A stretch of DNA of 13,756 bases from the NCBI GenBank assembly GCA_013298745.1, contig JAAFIT010000018.1, positions 1-13,756 of the forward strand, written 5' to 3'. Below are positions 7,645 through 13,756 of this stretch, in pieces (positions within the stretch are counted from its first letter, which is position 1; each line of letters starts with the position of its first letter). The notes beneath the pieces are model-generated. The model searched no databases and was not told the DNA's origin. It was given only the letters and a program-made list of their open reading frames with translations. The stretch is from Sphingomonadales bacterium (lineage in GTDB: Bacteria > Pseudomonadota > Alphaproteobacteria > Sphingomonadales > Sphingomonadaceae). Made by a program: the position numbers and the translations under genes.

Positions 7645-7982
7645 CGCCCGCAATATTGCCGCACGGTCGTTGGCACCGCGTCTCTTGTCCTCAATCAGCC
7701 ATGCCGACACGCCGTCAACGTCGATGACGGCCCCAACCAAGCCGCCCCAATACGCGCGCTTCGGGACGTGGGAACAATGAAAACCAATTGCCTTCTCAGG
7801 AGCGTTGGCCAAGACTATTGTTCCGACGCCTCCGGCAACGTCGTGCAGCCTAAAGCAGCATTCCAATGCGAAACTGCACGGGCATGACCAGGAAAAGAGA
7901 ACAGCGTCACGGCGGCTGGTCAGGCGGCAACCGACTGTTGCATTGATTGCGGGTGGCACGATGGTTGGAGAGGGGCAGGCCA
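7645..7982. other. Gene-poor gap after the activator gene
   Basis: 338 bases without a convincing gene. The palindrome GCAATATTGC sits at 7650-7659 without a T-run. A minus-strand frame reading into the end of the activator gene encodes a protein-like stretch (complement of about 7650-7825, for example HVPKRAYWGGLVGAVIDVDG), but upstream of it the frame turns into low-quality Ser/Cys-rich sequence, so at most it is a decayed gene end. TGGCACGATGGTTGG at 7954-7968 resembles sigma54 DNA but lacks the -12 GC. Confidence 0.4.
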
Positions 7983-8987
7983 ATGAAACAGACGGCAGAC
8001 TGGAGCTGGAGTCCGGCGATCGGTCGCTGGACCCCAAGTCATGGTCTTCCGAGCCTTGCGACGCGAGTCGACGTATCGACAAAGAACATTCACCCGGCTG
8101 ATGCCTTTGGCTGGTGGCGGGATACAGCTTGTTACGAATGGACGCCGAACCAACCGGAGCTTGGCAGCCCCTTCTCTGCCGTCGCTACCGGCATTATCGC
8201 GCGTGATGCTGAGTTCTATCAATATGGCATCAGTGCGCTTGATGGCGAACGCAGCCGTTCGCAATTGCTATCTGATGGCCATGCCAACCTGAGTATAGGC
8301 GTGGTGTGCAGTGGCGTGCGCTGTGCCGTGTCGAATGGCGACCAGTCTGTTCGAGCGCGTCGTGGCGAGGTTTTTGTCCATGATGCGGGGCGACCTTCCC
8401 AGCTTTCCTGGAGCGACGGTGGCGGTGTTCATCTGATGGTACGGCGCCATGTCGCCGAAAGCATCTTCGGTCCGGCGCTGCCGCCGCCATCGCAACTCGC
8501 AGCAATGGTGATGGCCAATCCGCTCTTCGGACACTGGCGCAGGCAGATGATGCTGCTTGGCCGAATACCGGCCTCTGCCGGTTCCGCAGACCTTGGCTTT
8601 GCGCTCGATCAACTGGCTGGACTGACCCGGTTCCTGCTGAACCAGGCCAATCCGGGGCGAAGGCCCTTGCGCGCCGCTGCAATGGCCATGATCGAAACCA
8701 ATCTTTCCAATCCGCGATTGTCGCCGCGCTGGCTGGCCGGTCAGCTGGGTTGCTCGCGTGCGAGCCTCTACCGTGCTTTCGCCGACGATGCCGGCGGGGT
8801 AGCGCAGATCATCGCGGATCTGCGCTATGCCGAGGCGTGGCGACGGCTGGCCGGCAACCGCGATGCTCGTGTTGCGGACGTCGCAGTGGCCTGTGGCTTG
8901 TTCGATACCGTGAATTTCAGTCGCGCCTTCCGGCAGCGGTTCGGTATCACTCCCACCGATGCCCGCATGCTGCTGCGCGCGCGTTGA
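7983..8987 (+). CDS. AraC-family transcriptional regulator
   Basis: 334 residues from ATG 7983, preceded by GAGAGGGGCAGG; a TTG at 7947 would add 12 residues. The N-terminal half (about 25-190) resembles the AraC-binding-like (cupin-type) sensor domain found in FeaR-like regulators. The C-terminal third carries the double helix-turn-helix of the family: LAGQLGCSRASLYRAFADD from residue 251, and VADVAVACGLFDTVNFSRAF from 297, followed by FGITPTDAR. It is a one-component DNA-binding regulator; the inducer cannot be told. The divergence from known members is too great to assign targets, but the next gene, in the same direction and with direct repeats in its upstream region, is a candidate. Confidence 0.88.
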   Translation: MKQTADWSWSPAIGRWTPSHGLPSLATRVDVSTKNIHPADAFGWWRDTACYEWTPNQPELGSPFSAVATGIIARDAEFYQYGISALDGERSRSQLLSDGHANLSIGVVCSGVRCAVSNGDQSVRARRGEVFVHDAGRPSQLSWSDGGGVHLMVRRHVAESIFGPALPPPSQLAAMVMANPLFGHWRRQMMLLGRIPASAGSADLGFALDQLAGLTRFLLNQANPGRRPLRAAAMAMIETNLSNPRLSPRWLAGQLGCSRASLYRAFADDAGGVAQIIADLRYAEAWRRLAGNRDARVADVAVACGLFDTVNFSRAFRQRFGITPTDARMLLRAR

Positions 8988-9006
8988 GACGCAATGAAGA
9001 ACCGGC

Positions 9007-9035
9007 TGCGACAGCGTAACTAACGGGTTGCGACA
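9007..9035 (+). promoter_or_regulatory. Direct repeat TGCGACA, 22 bp apart: possible AraC-type operator
   Basis: TGCGACA occurs at 9007-9013 and 9029-9035 with similar flanks (GGCTGCGACAGCGT and GGTTGCGACACCCT). Direct repeats about two helical turns apart are the usual binding geometry of AraC-family proteins. They lie between the AraC-type gene and the PEP-CTERM gene, roughly 95-125 bp before the latter's start codon. Binding is inferred only. Confidence 0.35.
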
Positions 9036-9069
9036 CCCTGTGCCATTCTCCCCCCAATAACAGACTTGG

Positions 9070-9081
9070 CCCTTCGAAGGG
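9070..9081. repeat. 12-bp perfect palindrome CCCTTCGAAGGG
   Basis: A perfect 12 bp inverted repeat about 50 bp upstream of the PEP-CTERM gene start. No T-run follows, so it is more likely a protein-binding site or chance than a terminator. Confidence 0.3.
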
Positions 9082-9129
9082 GGTCGAAGGCTGCTGCTGA
9101 ATCGGGGCAATAAGCGCAGGAGAACATCA

Positions 9130-9816
9130 ATGAAGTATTCCTTTATCATCGCTACTGCGATGGCTGGCAGTCTTTCGGTTACATCGCACGCAGCAACTTA
9201 TTACGGATCGATTCGTGTCGACCACCCTTTCAATGCCACAGTAATATTTTCACAGACGCAGACAACAGGGCCACTGAACTTTGCTGCCTCTGCCGGCACG
9301 GTCTCGGCTTTTGTCGCGTCGAACGACGCCAACAACGGCACCGTCGTCGCATCGGCAACGTCCACGTCGAACCCGTTTTACGTTGAGGCAATTTACACGG
9401 CACCCTTGCTTTTTACCGGGCCTGCCGGTTCCTCGGCGCGGGTCAGCATGAGGGCGATCGGTCAGATCGCCGCGATGGGAAGGGCCCATGCAAATGCGCT
9501 TTTCAGGGTCCAGAATGGTTCGACCGAAATCTTCAGAGCCTTTCGTGGCATCGATCCGGACGCAGCGAGCCGGATAGCGACGATCAACTGGTCGACCAGC
9601 TTTACGCTGCCGGCCAATACGCCCTTCACCTACACCCTCAACGCTTGGACACGCTCTGCCGGCTCGATGGCTTCGGGCTATGCGTTTCTTGATCCGATCA
9701 TCACCTTCTCGCCGTCGTCGGCTGTGCCGGAACCTGGTTCATGGGCGATGCTGATCGTTGGCTTTGGCCTTGTCGGCGCCACCATAAGGCGCAAAGCGGG
9801 CGCTGCGGCCGCCTAG
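9130..9816 (+). CDS. Secreted PEP-CTERM sorting-domain protein
   Basis: 228 residues with a good ribosome site AGGAGA at 9118-9123. Residues 1-22 form a signal peptide (MKYSFIIATAMAGSLSVTSHA, cut probably after SHA). The body (about 23-195) is rich in Ser, Thr, Ala and Asn, predicted to be beta-rich, and resembles no enzyme I know. The C-terminus has the tripartite sorting signal: PEP at 200-202, a hydrophobic helix WAMLIVGFGLVGA (205-217) and the basic tail RRK (220-222). In bacteria with exosortase and extracellular polysaccharide, such proteins are processed at the PEP motif and delivered to the cell surface or matrix. The WAMLIxGFGLVG form is characteristic of sphingomonads. Function of the mature part is unknown; the exosortase is not in the window. 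Confidence 0.88.
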   Translation: MKYSFIIATAMAGSLSVTSHAATYYGSIRVDHPFNATVIFSQTQTTGPLNFAASAGTVSAFVASNDANNGTVVASATSTSNPFYVEAIYTAPLLFTGPAGSSARVSMRAIGQIAAMGRAHANALFRVQNGSTEIFRAFRGIDPDAASRIATINWSTSFTLPANTPFTYTLNAWTRSAGSMASGYAFLDPIITFSPSSAVPEPGSWAMLIVGFGLVGATIRRKAGAAAA

Positions 9817-9926
9817 CTGGCACTTGCGTTGCCGCTGGCGCCACGACAACGGCGCCACCGCCAGCAGCCACACAGGTTCAGCGCTCGGCTGATGCATTTA
9901 CGGTCCTTTGAGCTGGCAAGTGCCAG
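9817..9926. repeat. Long-range inverted repeat CTGGCACTTGC / GCAAGTGCCAG
   Basis: CTGGCACTTGC (9817-9827, directly after the PEP-CTERM stop) has its exact 11 bp reverse complement at 9916-9926. The second arm is itself part of the perfect palindrome CTGGCA-AG-TGCCAG (9913-9926). The pair brackets the smaller GC-rich hairpin, so the RNA could form a compound stem-loop protecting or ending the message. Confidence 0.4.
9836..9857 (+). terminator. Hairpin after the PEP-CTERM gene, weak terminator candidate
   Basis: TGGCGCC (9836-9842) pairs with GGCGCCA (9851-9857) across the 8 nt loop ACGACAAC, a GC-rich 7 bp stem 20 bp after the stop codon. There is no T-run, so intrinsic termination is not assured. 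Confidence 0.4.
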
Positions 9927-10233
9927 TTCTATCTCTCCAGCGCTAGGCCAACTGGTTGTTGACGCAGATCGAGGTGCTTGACCGAGAGCGGGTCCAAAAG
10001 CACCATCGCATGCGAAAAAATTAATTTTGCGTATTATTTCCGTATGGGATCGATACGTGATAAAAATTTGCTGACACGATTATTGCAAACCCAGAAAATC
10101 GGCCGGGCAGATAGCGCTGTGCCGCACTCGTGATCGATCGTCATGACGTCCTCAAGAGCCTTGCTGCCATTAAAATTTCGTGGTCGAATGATAAATCACT
10201 GACTGCTTAGAGCTTAGGCAAGGGGAGGCGCGA

Positions 10234-10785
10234 TTGATTGGCGAAGCTTTGCGCCTGATTGTTCGCGAACTCGATTCTGCGCTGCAACGGCAAGCGCCTG
10301 GAGCCGGCAACGTTGCCGTGCTCACCAACCTTGTCGACGCCAATGGCGCGGCGGTGCCGGAGGCTGCTGAAAAGGTTGCGGTGTTTGTCGTGGATATCTC
10401 GCAGGAGAACATCCCGACGCGGTTACCGCGTGTTTTGCCGGGCAATGGGCAGAATTTCACGCAGCAACAACCGCCGGTGCATCTCAGCCTGCAGGTCATG
10501 TGCGCCGCCAACTTCAGCGGATCGACCTATGATGAAGCCCTGACGCGCATTTCCGGTACTGTTGCGTTCTTTCAGGGCTGCCCGTTGTTCACCGCGCAGA
10601 ATACACCGGGGCTTCCGGATGGAATCGCGCAACTGACGATGACGATCGAAAACCTCAATGCAGTCGATCTGAGCCATATCTGGTCGATCCACGGCGGCCG
10701 CTATCTGCCTTCGGTGCTATATCGCATGCGTGTGCTCAGCATCGATGCTGGCCGCATCGAGGCGCAGCCACGTGCCGTAGAGTGA
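10234..10785 (+). CDS. DUF4255 / Pvc16-like tail terminator protein
   Basis: 183 residues from a TTG start with a strong ribosome site AGGGGAGG (10221-10228), 5 bp upstream; the resulting MIGEALRLIVRELD fits the family's N-terminus. Recognisable family features are PPVHLSLQVMCAANF in the middle, YDEAL (99-103) followed by GTVAFFQGCPLFTAQN, and the closing block RYLPSVLYRMRVLSID (156-171). DUF4255 (Pvc16 N-terminal domain) proteins cap the tube and sheath of extracellular contractile injection systems such as the Photorhabdus virulence cassette, ending tail growth. They are normally found beside sheath, tube, LysM and baseplate genes. Here only the next gene accompanies it, so it may be a remnant or act with structural genes elsewhere. 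Family call is confident; the role in this genome is inferred. Confidence 0.82.
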   Translation: MIGEALRLIVRELDSALQRQAPGAGNVAVLTNLVDANGAAVPEAAEKVAVFVVDISQENIPTRLPRVLPGNGQNFTQQQPPVHLSLQVMCAANFSGSTYDEALTRISGTVAFFQGCPLFTAQNTPGLPDGIAQLTMTIENLNAVDLSHIWSIHGGRYLPSVLYRMRVLSIDAGRIEAQPRAVE

Positions 10786-10813
10786 ACGGTTGTCGACACG
10801 GCGGGTCAGCGGC

Positions 10814-11677
10814 ATGAGAAGCGGTTTCGCTCTGGTCGCAGAACTGGCCGTTGTGCATGGTTATTTCGCCGATCCGGCGACGACTGATTGGCACTTTGCG
10901 CCCGATGCGGCATCGGCACAGTTACTGTCGCGCACGGGCATCGTGTTGCTCGCCGACAGGAATCATGTGCGTCTGTTCGCTGAAACCGCAGCCGATGGCA
11001 GTTTTCGCCTTGTTCGCCCCGACCGACCGATTTCGCTGCGGCTCAACGTCGGAGCCCCGGGCATCGGGCAGGTGTCGGCCCCGCTTGAACCGCTACCGCC
11101 GTTGCCGGCTGACCATCACGACAGCCCATTGTCACTGGCTTTCGACAGCCGGATGGCGACGCCGGTTCAAGACGTCGCGGCGAAAGGTGATGGGACCAGC
11201 AAGGTCTGGCACGAAATGACCGCGAGCGCCTTTGCGCCAGCGTCCGATGGGGCACGGCCGCGCAGCCTCGCCGATGGATTCAGCGTGACACTCAATCTCG
11301 ACGGCGCCCTGCCCGCGCCCCGCTTCCGCATCGTGCTGGCTGCACGCGCCGTGCCCTGGCGCTATGTCCTCATTGGTGACTGGCCGGGCCAATCGCCGAA
11401 GGTCAACGACCCCAACCCCAACGATGCCGAGCGGATCAGCTTTGTTAAACTGGCGGCGCCTTATGTTCTCGCCAAAGGCGCCAGCGCCATCGCGTGGCAG
11501 TCCCAATCCGCGATTGCCCTCAGCGACCACAACGGCCCGCGTTTCGAGTTGTGCGATGGCGACAATGACAATGCCGTGCTGATCAAGGCCTTGCCGCGCG
11601 CCAGCCCGGCGAATCTCGTCTTGGCGCCATCCGGCGCGCCTTCGTCCCTTGTCTGCGAGATTTTTGTCCTCGCTTAA
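10814..11677 (+). CDS. Unidentified protein paired with the DUF4255 gene
   Basis: 287 residues from ATG 10814; an in-frame TTG at 10790, only 4 bp after the previous stop, would add 8 residues and is a real alternative. No signal peptide or membrane helix. The N-terminal part (GFALVAELAVVHGYFADP, then SRTGIVLLADRNHVRLFA) reads like a small beta-rich domain. From memory, similar proteins accompany DUF4255 genes in injection-system-like loci, but I cannot name a characterised member. A run of Pro and Leu (about 90-105) separates it from a second beta-rich part, which contains PRFRIVLAARAVPWRYVLIG and ends LVCEIFVLA. It is transcribed with the DUF4255 gene, so a joint role is likely. It could be a structural or accessory component; no enzymatic motif is seen. 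Confidence 0.7.
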   Translation: MRSGFALVAELAVVHGYFADPATTDWHFAPDAASAQLLSRTGIVLLADRNHVRLFAETAADGSFRLVRPDRPISLRLNVGAPGIGQVSAPLEPLPPLPADHHDSPLSLAFDSRMATPVQDVAAKGDGTSKVWHEMTASAFAPASDGARPRSLADGFSVTLNLDGALPAPRFRIVLAARAVPWRYVLIGDWPGQSPKVNDPNPNDAERISFVKLAAPYVLAKGASAIAWQSQSAIALSDHNGPRFELCDGDNDNAVLIKALPRASPANLVLAPSGAPSSLVCEIFVLA

Positions 11678-11706
11678 GCAAGCCATCGCAGTCGATGTGC
11701 TCGCTG

Positions 11707-11733
11707 GCGATGGCGCCACTCTCCCATCGCTTT
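11707..11733 (+). terminator. Weak terminator candidate after the DUF4255 pair
   Basis: GCGATGG (11707-11713) pairs with CCATCGC (11724-11730) across a 10 nt loop, followed only by TTT. It lies 30 bp after the stop codon. The long loop and short T-run make it weak. Confidence 0.35.
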
Positions 11734-11857
11734 ACGCGCGGATTTATGGCGATACACGTTATTGTCCAGCGATGGCGCGGCACACCGGTCACGTCAATTG
11801 CCGCTTGTCATTCGAAGGAATTTTTCAACCTTCAGCGACGCCTGGCGAACAGTTCGT

Positions 11858-11911
11858 TGGTGCCCCTGGCCGGACTCGAACCAGCACGGATTTCTCCACT
11901 CGATTTTGAGT
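11858..11911 (-). tRNA. 3' half of tRNA-Leu(CAA): probable attachment site of an integrated element
   Basis: On the minus strand this reads the end of a leucine tRNA. It has the anticodon loop CTCAAAA (anticodon CAA at 11908-11906), the 3' stem strand TCGAG and a long variable arm. Next come a T arm GCTGG-TTCGAGT-CCGGC, the acceptor strand CAGGGGC, discriminator A and an encoded CCA. The 5' half (a GCCCCTG acceptor strand, D arm and a CTCGA stem strand) is absent: identity stops at 11911, inside the anticodon loop, and unrelated DNA follows. It cannot be a working tRNA. A tRNA 3' half of this kind is what tyrosine-integrase elements leave at one end. Its orientation places the old chromosome to the left and the element to the right. 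Confidence 0.8.
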
Positions 11912-11972
11912 GCCCCACGTCTAAGTTAAGTGTTTGTATTTATTCAAAAAAGTATCAACCGCCGGATTTTTT

Positions 11973-12010
11973 GTGTAAGACTTTGTGTAAGCGTGTAAGA
12001 CTTGTGTAAG
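11973..12010 (+). repeat. Four GTGTAAG direct repeats beside the attachment site
   Basis: GTGTAAG starts at 11973, 11985, 11993 and 12004, two copies extended as TTGTGTAAGACTT. Clusters of short direct repeats close to an att core are typical arm-type binding sites for tyrosine integrases. They lie about 60-100 bp inside the inferred element end. No integrase gene is visible, so this role is inferred. Confidence 0.6.
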
Positions 12011-12102
12011 GCATCTTTGAAAAAATCTGACGCGGCTACGAATCTATCGCAGAACGTGATTCCAGTGTCCAGAAAACATGGTGGGTGGTCCACACCGAAT
12101 CG

Positions 12103-12597
12103 CTAGCGGGCAGATGCAGATTTTGAGACATCGACGAGGTGAAGCTCCTGCTTAGCCTCCCCCTCGCCCAGCACAATTTGCCACCTCGTGAAGCAAGCGT
12201 CACTGCGTTCAGCACATTTCGGGAGGCCGGAAAGGATGGGCAGCCTTGTGCCGCCGCGCCCCATCGTCTGACCGTCAGGTCGAACATGGATGAAGAGCTT
12301 ATCGTCGCTTCGTACCATCGATCCCAGCGGTGGAAAAAAGCCATCAATGTTGGTGAGGCTGGTTTCATCCAGTTCGAATTCGATGCCCGGCACGTGCACA
12401 CCGTTCCAGTGCTCGTTGGACTCGCATTCGAACGCCATAAACATTTCGCGGTCGATGCCATCAAGACAGACAGCGTGTTTCTTGCCGTCGGCAACGACGA
12501 TCAATGACCGATGCTCATATTGAGTACGCGGCAGAATGAGCGACGTAGTTTTTGCGTCCGAAATTGGCCCGGCGAAACACTCTGAAGGCTTTAGCAT
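12103..12597 (-). CDS. Orphan protein downstream of the TIR gene
   Basis: 164 residues. It starts 9 bp after the TIR gene stop; the stop TAA overlaps the ribosome site AAGGAG, and 5 bp separate GGAG from the ATG, so translation is probably coupled. No signal peptide, membrane helix or known motif. The middle part alternates hydrophobic and charged residues (RSLIVVADGKKHAVCLDGI, then a FMAFECESNEHWNG stretch), suggesting a small beta-rich fold. The C-terminal end is Ser/Ala/Arg-rich. A parallel frame on the same strand is Ser/Arg-rich and looks like a shadow. Tight coupling to a TIR protein suggests a partner, regulator or immunity-type protein, but I do not recognise the family. Confidence 0.75.
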   Translation of the reverse strand: MLKPSECFAGPISDAKTTSLILPRTQYEHRSLIVVADGKKHAVCLDGIDREMFMAFECESNEHWNGVHVPGIEFELDETSLTNIDGFFPPLGSMVRSDDKLFIHVRPDGQTMGRGGTRLPILSGLPKCAERSDACFTRWQIVLGEGEAKQELHLVDVSKSASAR

Positions 12598-12606
12598 GAT
12601 GGCTCC

Positions 12607-13569
12607 TTATTGGCGTTGTAGCGGCTCGATCAGCATGCCCCAATACATCTCTGCCGCGCCTTCCTGGGATAGCTTTTCTTCGTCGCTTCGTCCTTGAAAA
12701 CGAGCCATGCCCATGCTGCGCAGGAACAGCATCTGATCGTCAGCATTGATACTGAGGCATTCATTGAACGAATTGCTCTCGCTGGTCTCGTTGGAAGTGT
12801 AAGCGATCCCGTTGACGAACGACCGTGAGCCAATGAAGATCGTACAGCGCGCAACAGATTTGCCATTTCGGTAGACGACGGCGCTGAAGCGGTTGGCGTC
12901 AATCCGCCGGCAAGTCGTCTCGATTCCCGCGTTTCTGGCCTCAAGTTCGCCAAGCGAGTTCTCAAAAAACCGGGCGATGAAGTCGAAGGTTTCGAGCTTG
13001 AAGGCGTCTTTGTCGCGCTCGGTGAATTGCTTCGTCATGCGCAGATTGCTTGATCGCGGCGCAACGGCTGCGGCGACGGGAACCGCCCGTGGCTTTGCCG
13101 CAGCAGCCGGTGCCGATGGCGCACTCACCTTTTGGAGGCGCTCAGCTGCCCCCCGAATGGACTTGGCCACCTCTAGGAATGCTTGATCGCGGTCGGGCCA
13201 TTGGGTCACCGGACGACCATCGGTCGGGCTGGCAAGCAACTTGCCGAAGGGTGCGTGATGCCAATCGCAAGCCCTCAGGATGACCGGTATAACGATGGCG
13301 TTCTTCGCCTCATGGCGTTCCATCGCGCGGGTCATTTCTCGCTCATAGCAATAGTCAGAGGCGATGAAGTCCGGACTGACAAGCAACAGAATGATGTCCG
13401 CCGCCTCCATGTTGGTGGCGATGGCCTGGTCGATTTCCTGACCTCCGCCAATTCGGCGGTCATGCCATGTCGTAATGACCCCTTGCCGCTTCAGCATGGC
13501 GAGCTGCTTTTCTAGCTGATCGCGCAACGCTTCGTCAGCATGGGAGTAAGAAAAAAACAGCGCAATCAC
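12607..13569 (-). CDS. TIR-domain protein with an uncharacterised C-terminal domain
   Basis: 320 residues from GTG 13569, chosen because GAGAGG (13581-13576) lies 6 bp upstream and the result, MIALFFSYSHADE, is a usual TIR start; a TTG at 13599 would add 10 residues. The TIR_2-type domain (about 1-130) shows FFSYSHADE, WHDRRIGGG, ILLLVSPDFIASDYC and IPVILRACDW. Glu78 in SDYCYEREM sits where NAD-cleaving TIR domains carry their catalytic Glu. An Ala/Pro-rich linker (about 146-175) leads to a C-terminal domain (about 180-320) that I cannot identify, with FFENSLGELEARN and NEDQ-type polar stretches. Bacterial TIR proteins of this plan often deplete NAD+ in anti-phage defence, with the second domain sensing the trigger. 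It lies between an unidentified gene end and a coupled orphan gene on what looks like an integrated element. Defence is inferred, not shown. Confidence 0.87.
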   Translation of the reverse strand: MIALFFSYSHADEALRDQLEKQLAMLKRQGVITTWHDRRIGGGQEIDQAIATNMEAADIILLLVSPDFIASDYCYEREMTRAMERHEAKNAIVIPVILRACDWHHAPFGKLLASPTDGRPVTQWPDRDQAFLEVAKSIRGAAERLQKVSAPSAPAAAAKPRAVPVAAAVAPRSSNLRMTKQFTERDKDAFKLETFDFIARFFENSLGELEARNAGIETTCRRIDANRFSAVVYRNGKSVARCTIFIGSRSFVNGIAYTSNETSESNSFNECLSINADDQMLFLRSMGMARFQGRSDEEKLSQEGAAEMYWGMLIEPLQRQ

Positions 13570-13588
13570 GGGCGACCTCTCGTCAAAT

Positions 13589-13756
13589 TCAAATGCCAAC
13601 TGGCTCTTTAGTACTTTGTCTCAACATAGAAGCCATGCCTTCCACTACACTGGTATTGGCGTAAGCAGCCGGCACGGCGGGCATTACCCCACCGACGAGC
13701 CAATCAAAGAATGCGGGCAACTCATTCCAGAAAGCGTCAACCGATGGCAAAGCTGG
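13589..13756 (-). CDS. C-terminal end of an unidentified gene upstream of the TIR gene
   Basis: A minus-strand frame open from the window edge to TGA at 13591-13589 encodes 55 residues, including SVDAFWNELPAFFDWLVGG and ending STKEPVGI. The composition is protein-like, and the stop lies 19 bp before the GTG start of the TIR gene, where the TIR ribosome site also lies. This arrangement fits an operon of which this is the first or an earlier gene. I do not recognise the family from this fragment. Confidence 0.6.
   Translation of the reverse strand, partial: PALPSVDAFWNELPAFFDWLVGGVMPAVPAAYANTSVVEGMASMLRQSTKEPVGI

Larger units (their letters stand above)
9817..10233. other. 417 bp non-coding stretch with hairpins and AT-rich DNA
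   Basis: No credible gene in any frame. It begins with inverted repeats after the PEP-CTERM gene (listed separately). The stretch from about 10010 to 10100 is much more AT-rich than its surroundings and holds the palindrome AAAATTAATTTT. It is the probable promoter region of the DUF4255 gene, but I cannot name -35/-10 boxes with confidence. Confidence 0.6.

Noticed and set aside
7938..7952. LuxO-type operator TTGCATTGATTGCGG
   Set aside because: The arms are 5 bp apart instead of 3, the right arm is poor, and it lies too close to any promoter to act as an enhancer.
7954..7970. Second sigma54-like promoter TGGCACGATGGTTGGA before the AraC-type gene
   Set aside because: The -24 half fits, but the -12 half has GG instead of GC, and transcription would start only about 3 bp before the ATG.
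11858..11990. Complete tRNA-Leu gene
   Set aside because: The DNA past the anticodon loop has no D arm and no GCCCCTG acceptor strand, so only the 3' half is present.
11649..12009. Small plus-strand open frames across the tRNA fragment
   Set aside because: They run through the tRNA-Leu remnant and the GTGTAAG repeats and have no protein-like features.
11973..12010. CRISPR array
   Set aside because: The repeats are 7 bp with gaps of 1-5 bp, far too short and irregular for CRISPR.
12036..12494. Alternative minus-strand 152-codon frame over the orphan gene
   Set aside because: Ser/Arg/Thr-rich composition and no coupled ribosome site; the overlapping 164-residue frame starts with a good ribosome site directly after the TIR gene.

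Overview
The window looks like chromosomal DNA of an alphaproteobacterium, most likely a member of the Sphingomonadales. The best single clue is the C-terminal sorting signal PEPGSWAMLIVGFGLVGA of the protein at 9130-9816, a form of PEP-CTERM typical of sphingomonads. Generally high GC and the 3' end of an rnhA-type RNase HI gene at the left edge fit this. No rRNA, CRISPR array, transposase or integrase is visible.

Left part (1-7644, all + strand): after the rnhA end comes a compact signalling locus. Two genes overlapping by ATGA encode a membrane hybrid histidine kinase (Cache-like sensor, HAMP, two PAS, HisKA, HATPase, REC, HPt) and a soluble PAS-DHp-REC-HPt protein with no room for an ATPase domain. 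Then come a stand-alone heme nitric oxide sensor (H-NOX) and, 2 bp further, a LuxO-like sigma54 activator. The 152 bp gap before the H-NOX gene carries a near-perfect sigma54 promoter (TTGGCACGCCTCTTGCTT). Upstream of it lie up to three copies of a 13-bp element of the LuxO operator type, the best being TTGCAGAATGCAA. The likely circuit is NO -> H-NOX -> kinase/HPt relay -> LuxO-like activator -> its own hnoX-activator operon, an alphaproteobacterial parallel of the Vibrio H-NOX/HqsK/LuxU/LuxO branch. This is the strongest candidate for a little-described system here.

Middle part (7645-11857): a gene-poor gap is followed by an AraC-family regulator and a secreted PEP-CTERM protein. Direct repeats spaced 22 bp lie between these two. 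After a 417 bp non-coding stretch with hairpins and AT-rich DNA come two adjacent genes: a DUF4255/Pvc16-like tail-terminator protein, as in contractile injection systems, and an unidentified partner. No sheath, tube or baseplate gene is present.

Right part (11858-13756): a 54 bp 3' half of tRNA-Leu(CAA) on the minus strand stops abruptly in the anticodon loop and is followed by four GTGTAAG repeats. This is the signature of an attachment site, with an integrated element extending to the right. The element's visible cargo is a minus-strand operon: the end of an unidentified gene, a TIR-domain protein with an uncharacterised C-terminal domain, and a 164-residue orphan protein. An anti-phage or other NAD-related role is plausible but inferred.
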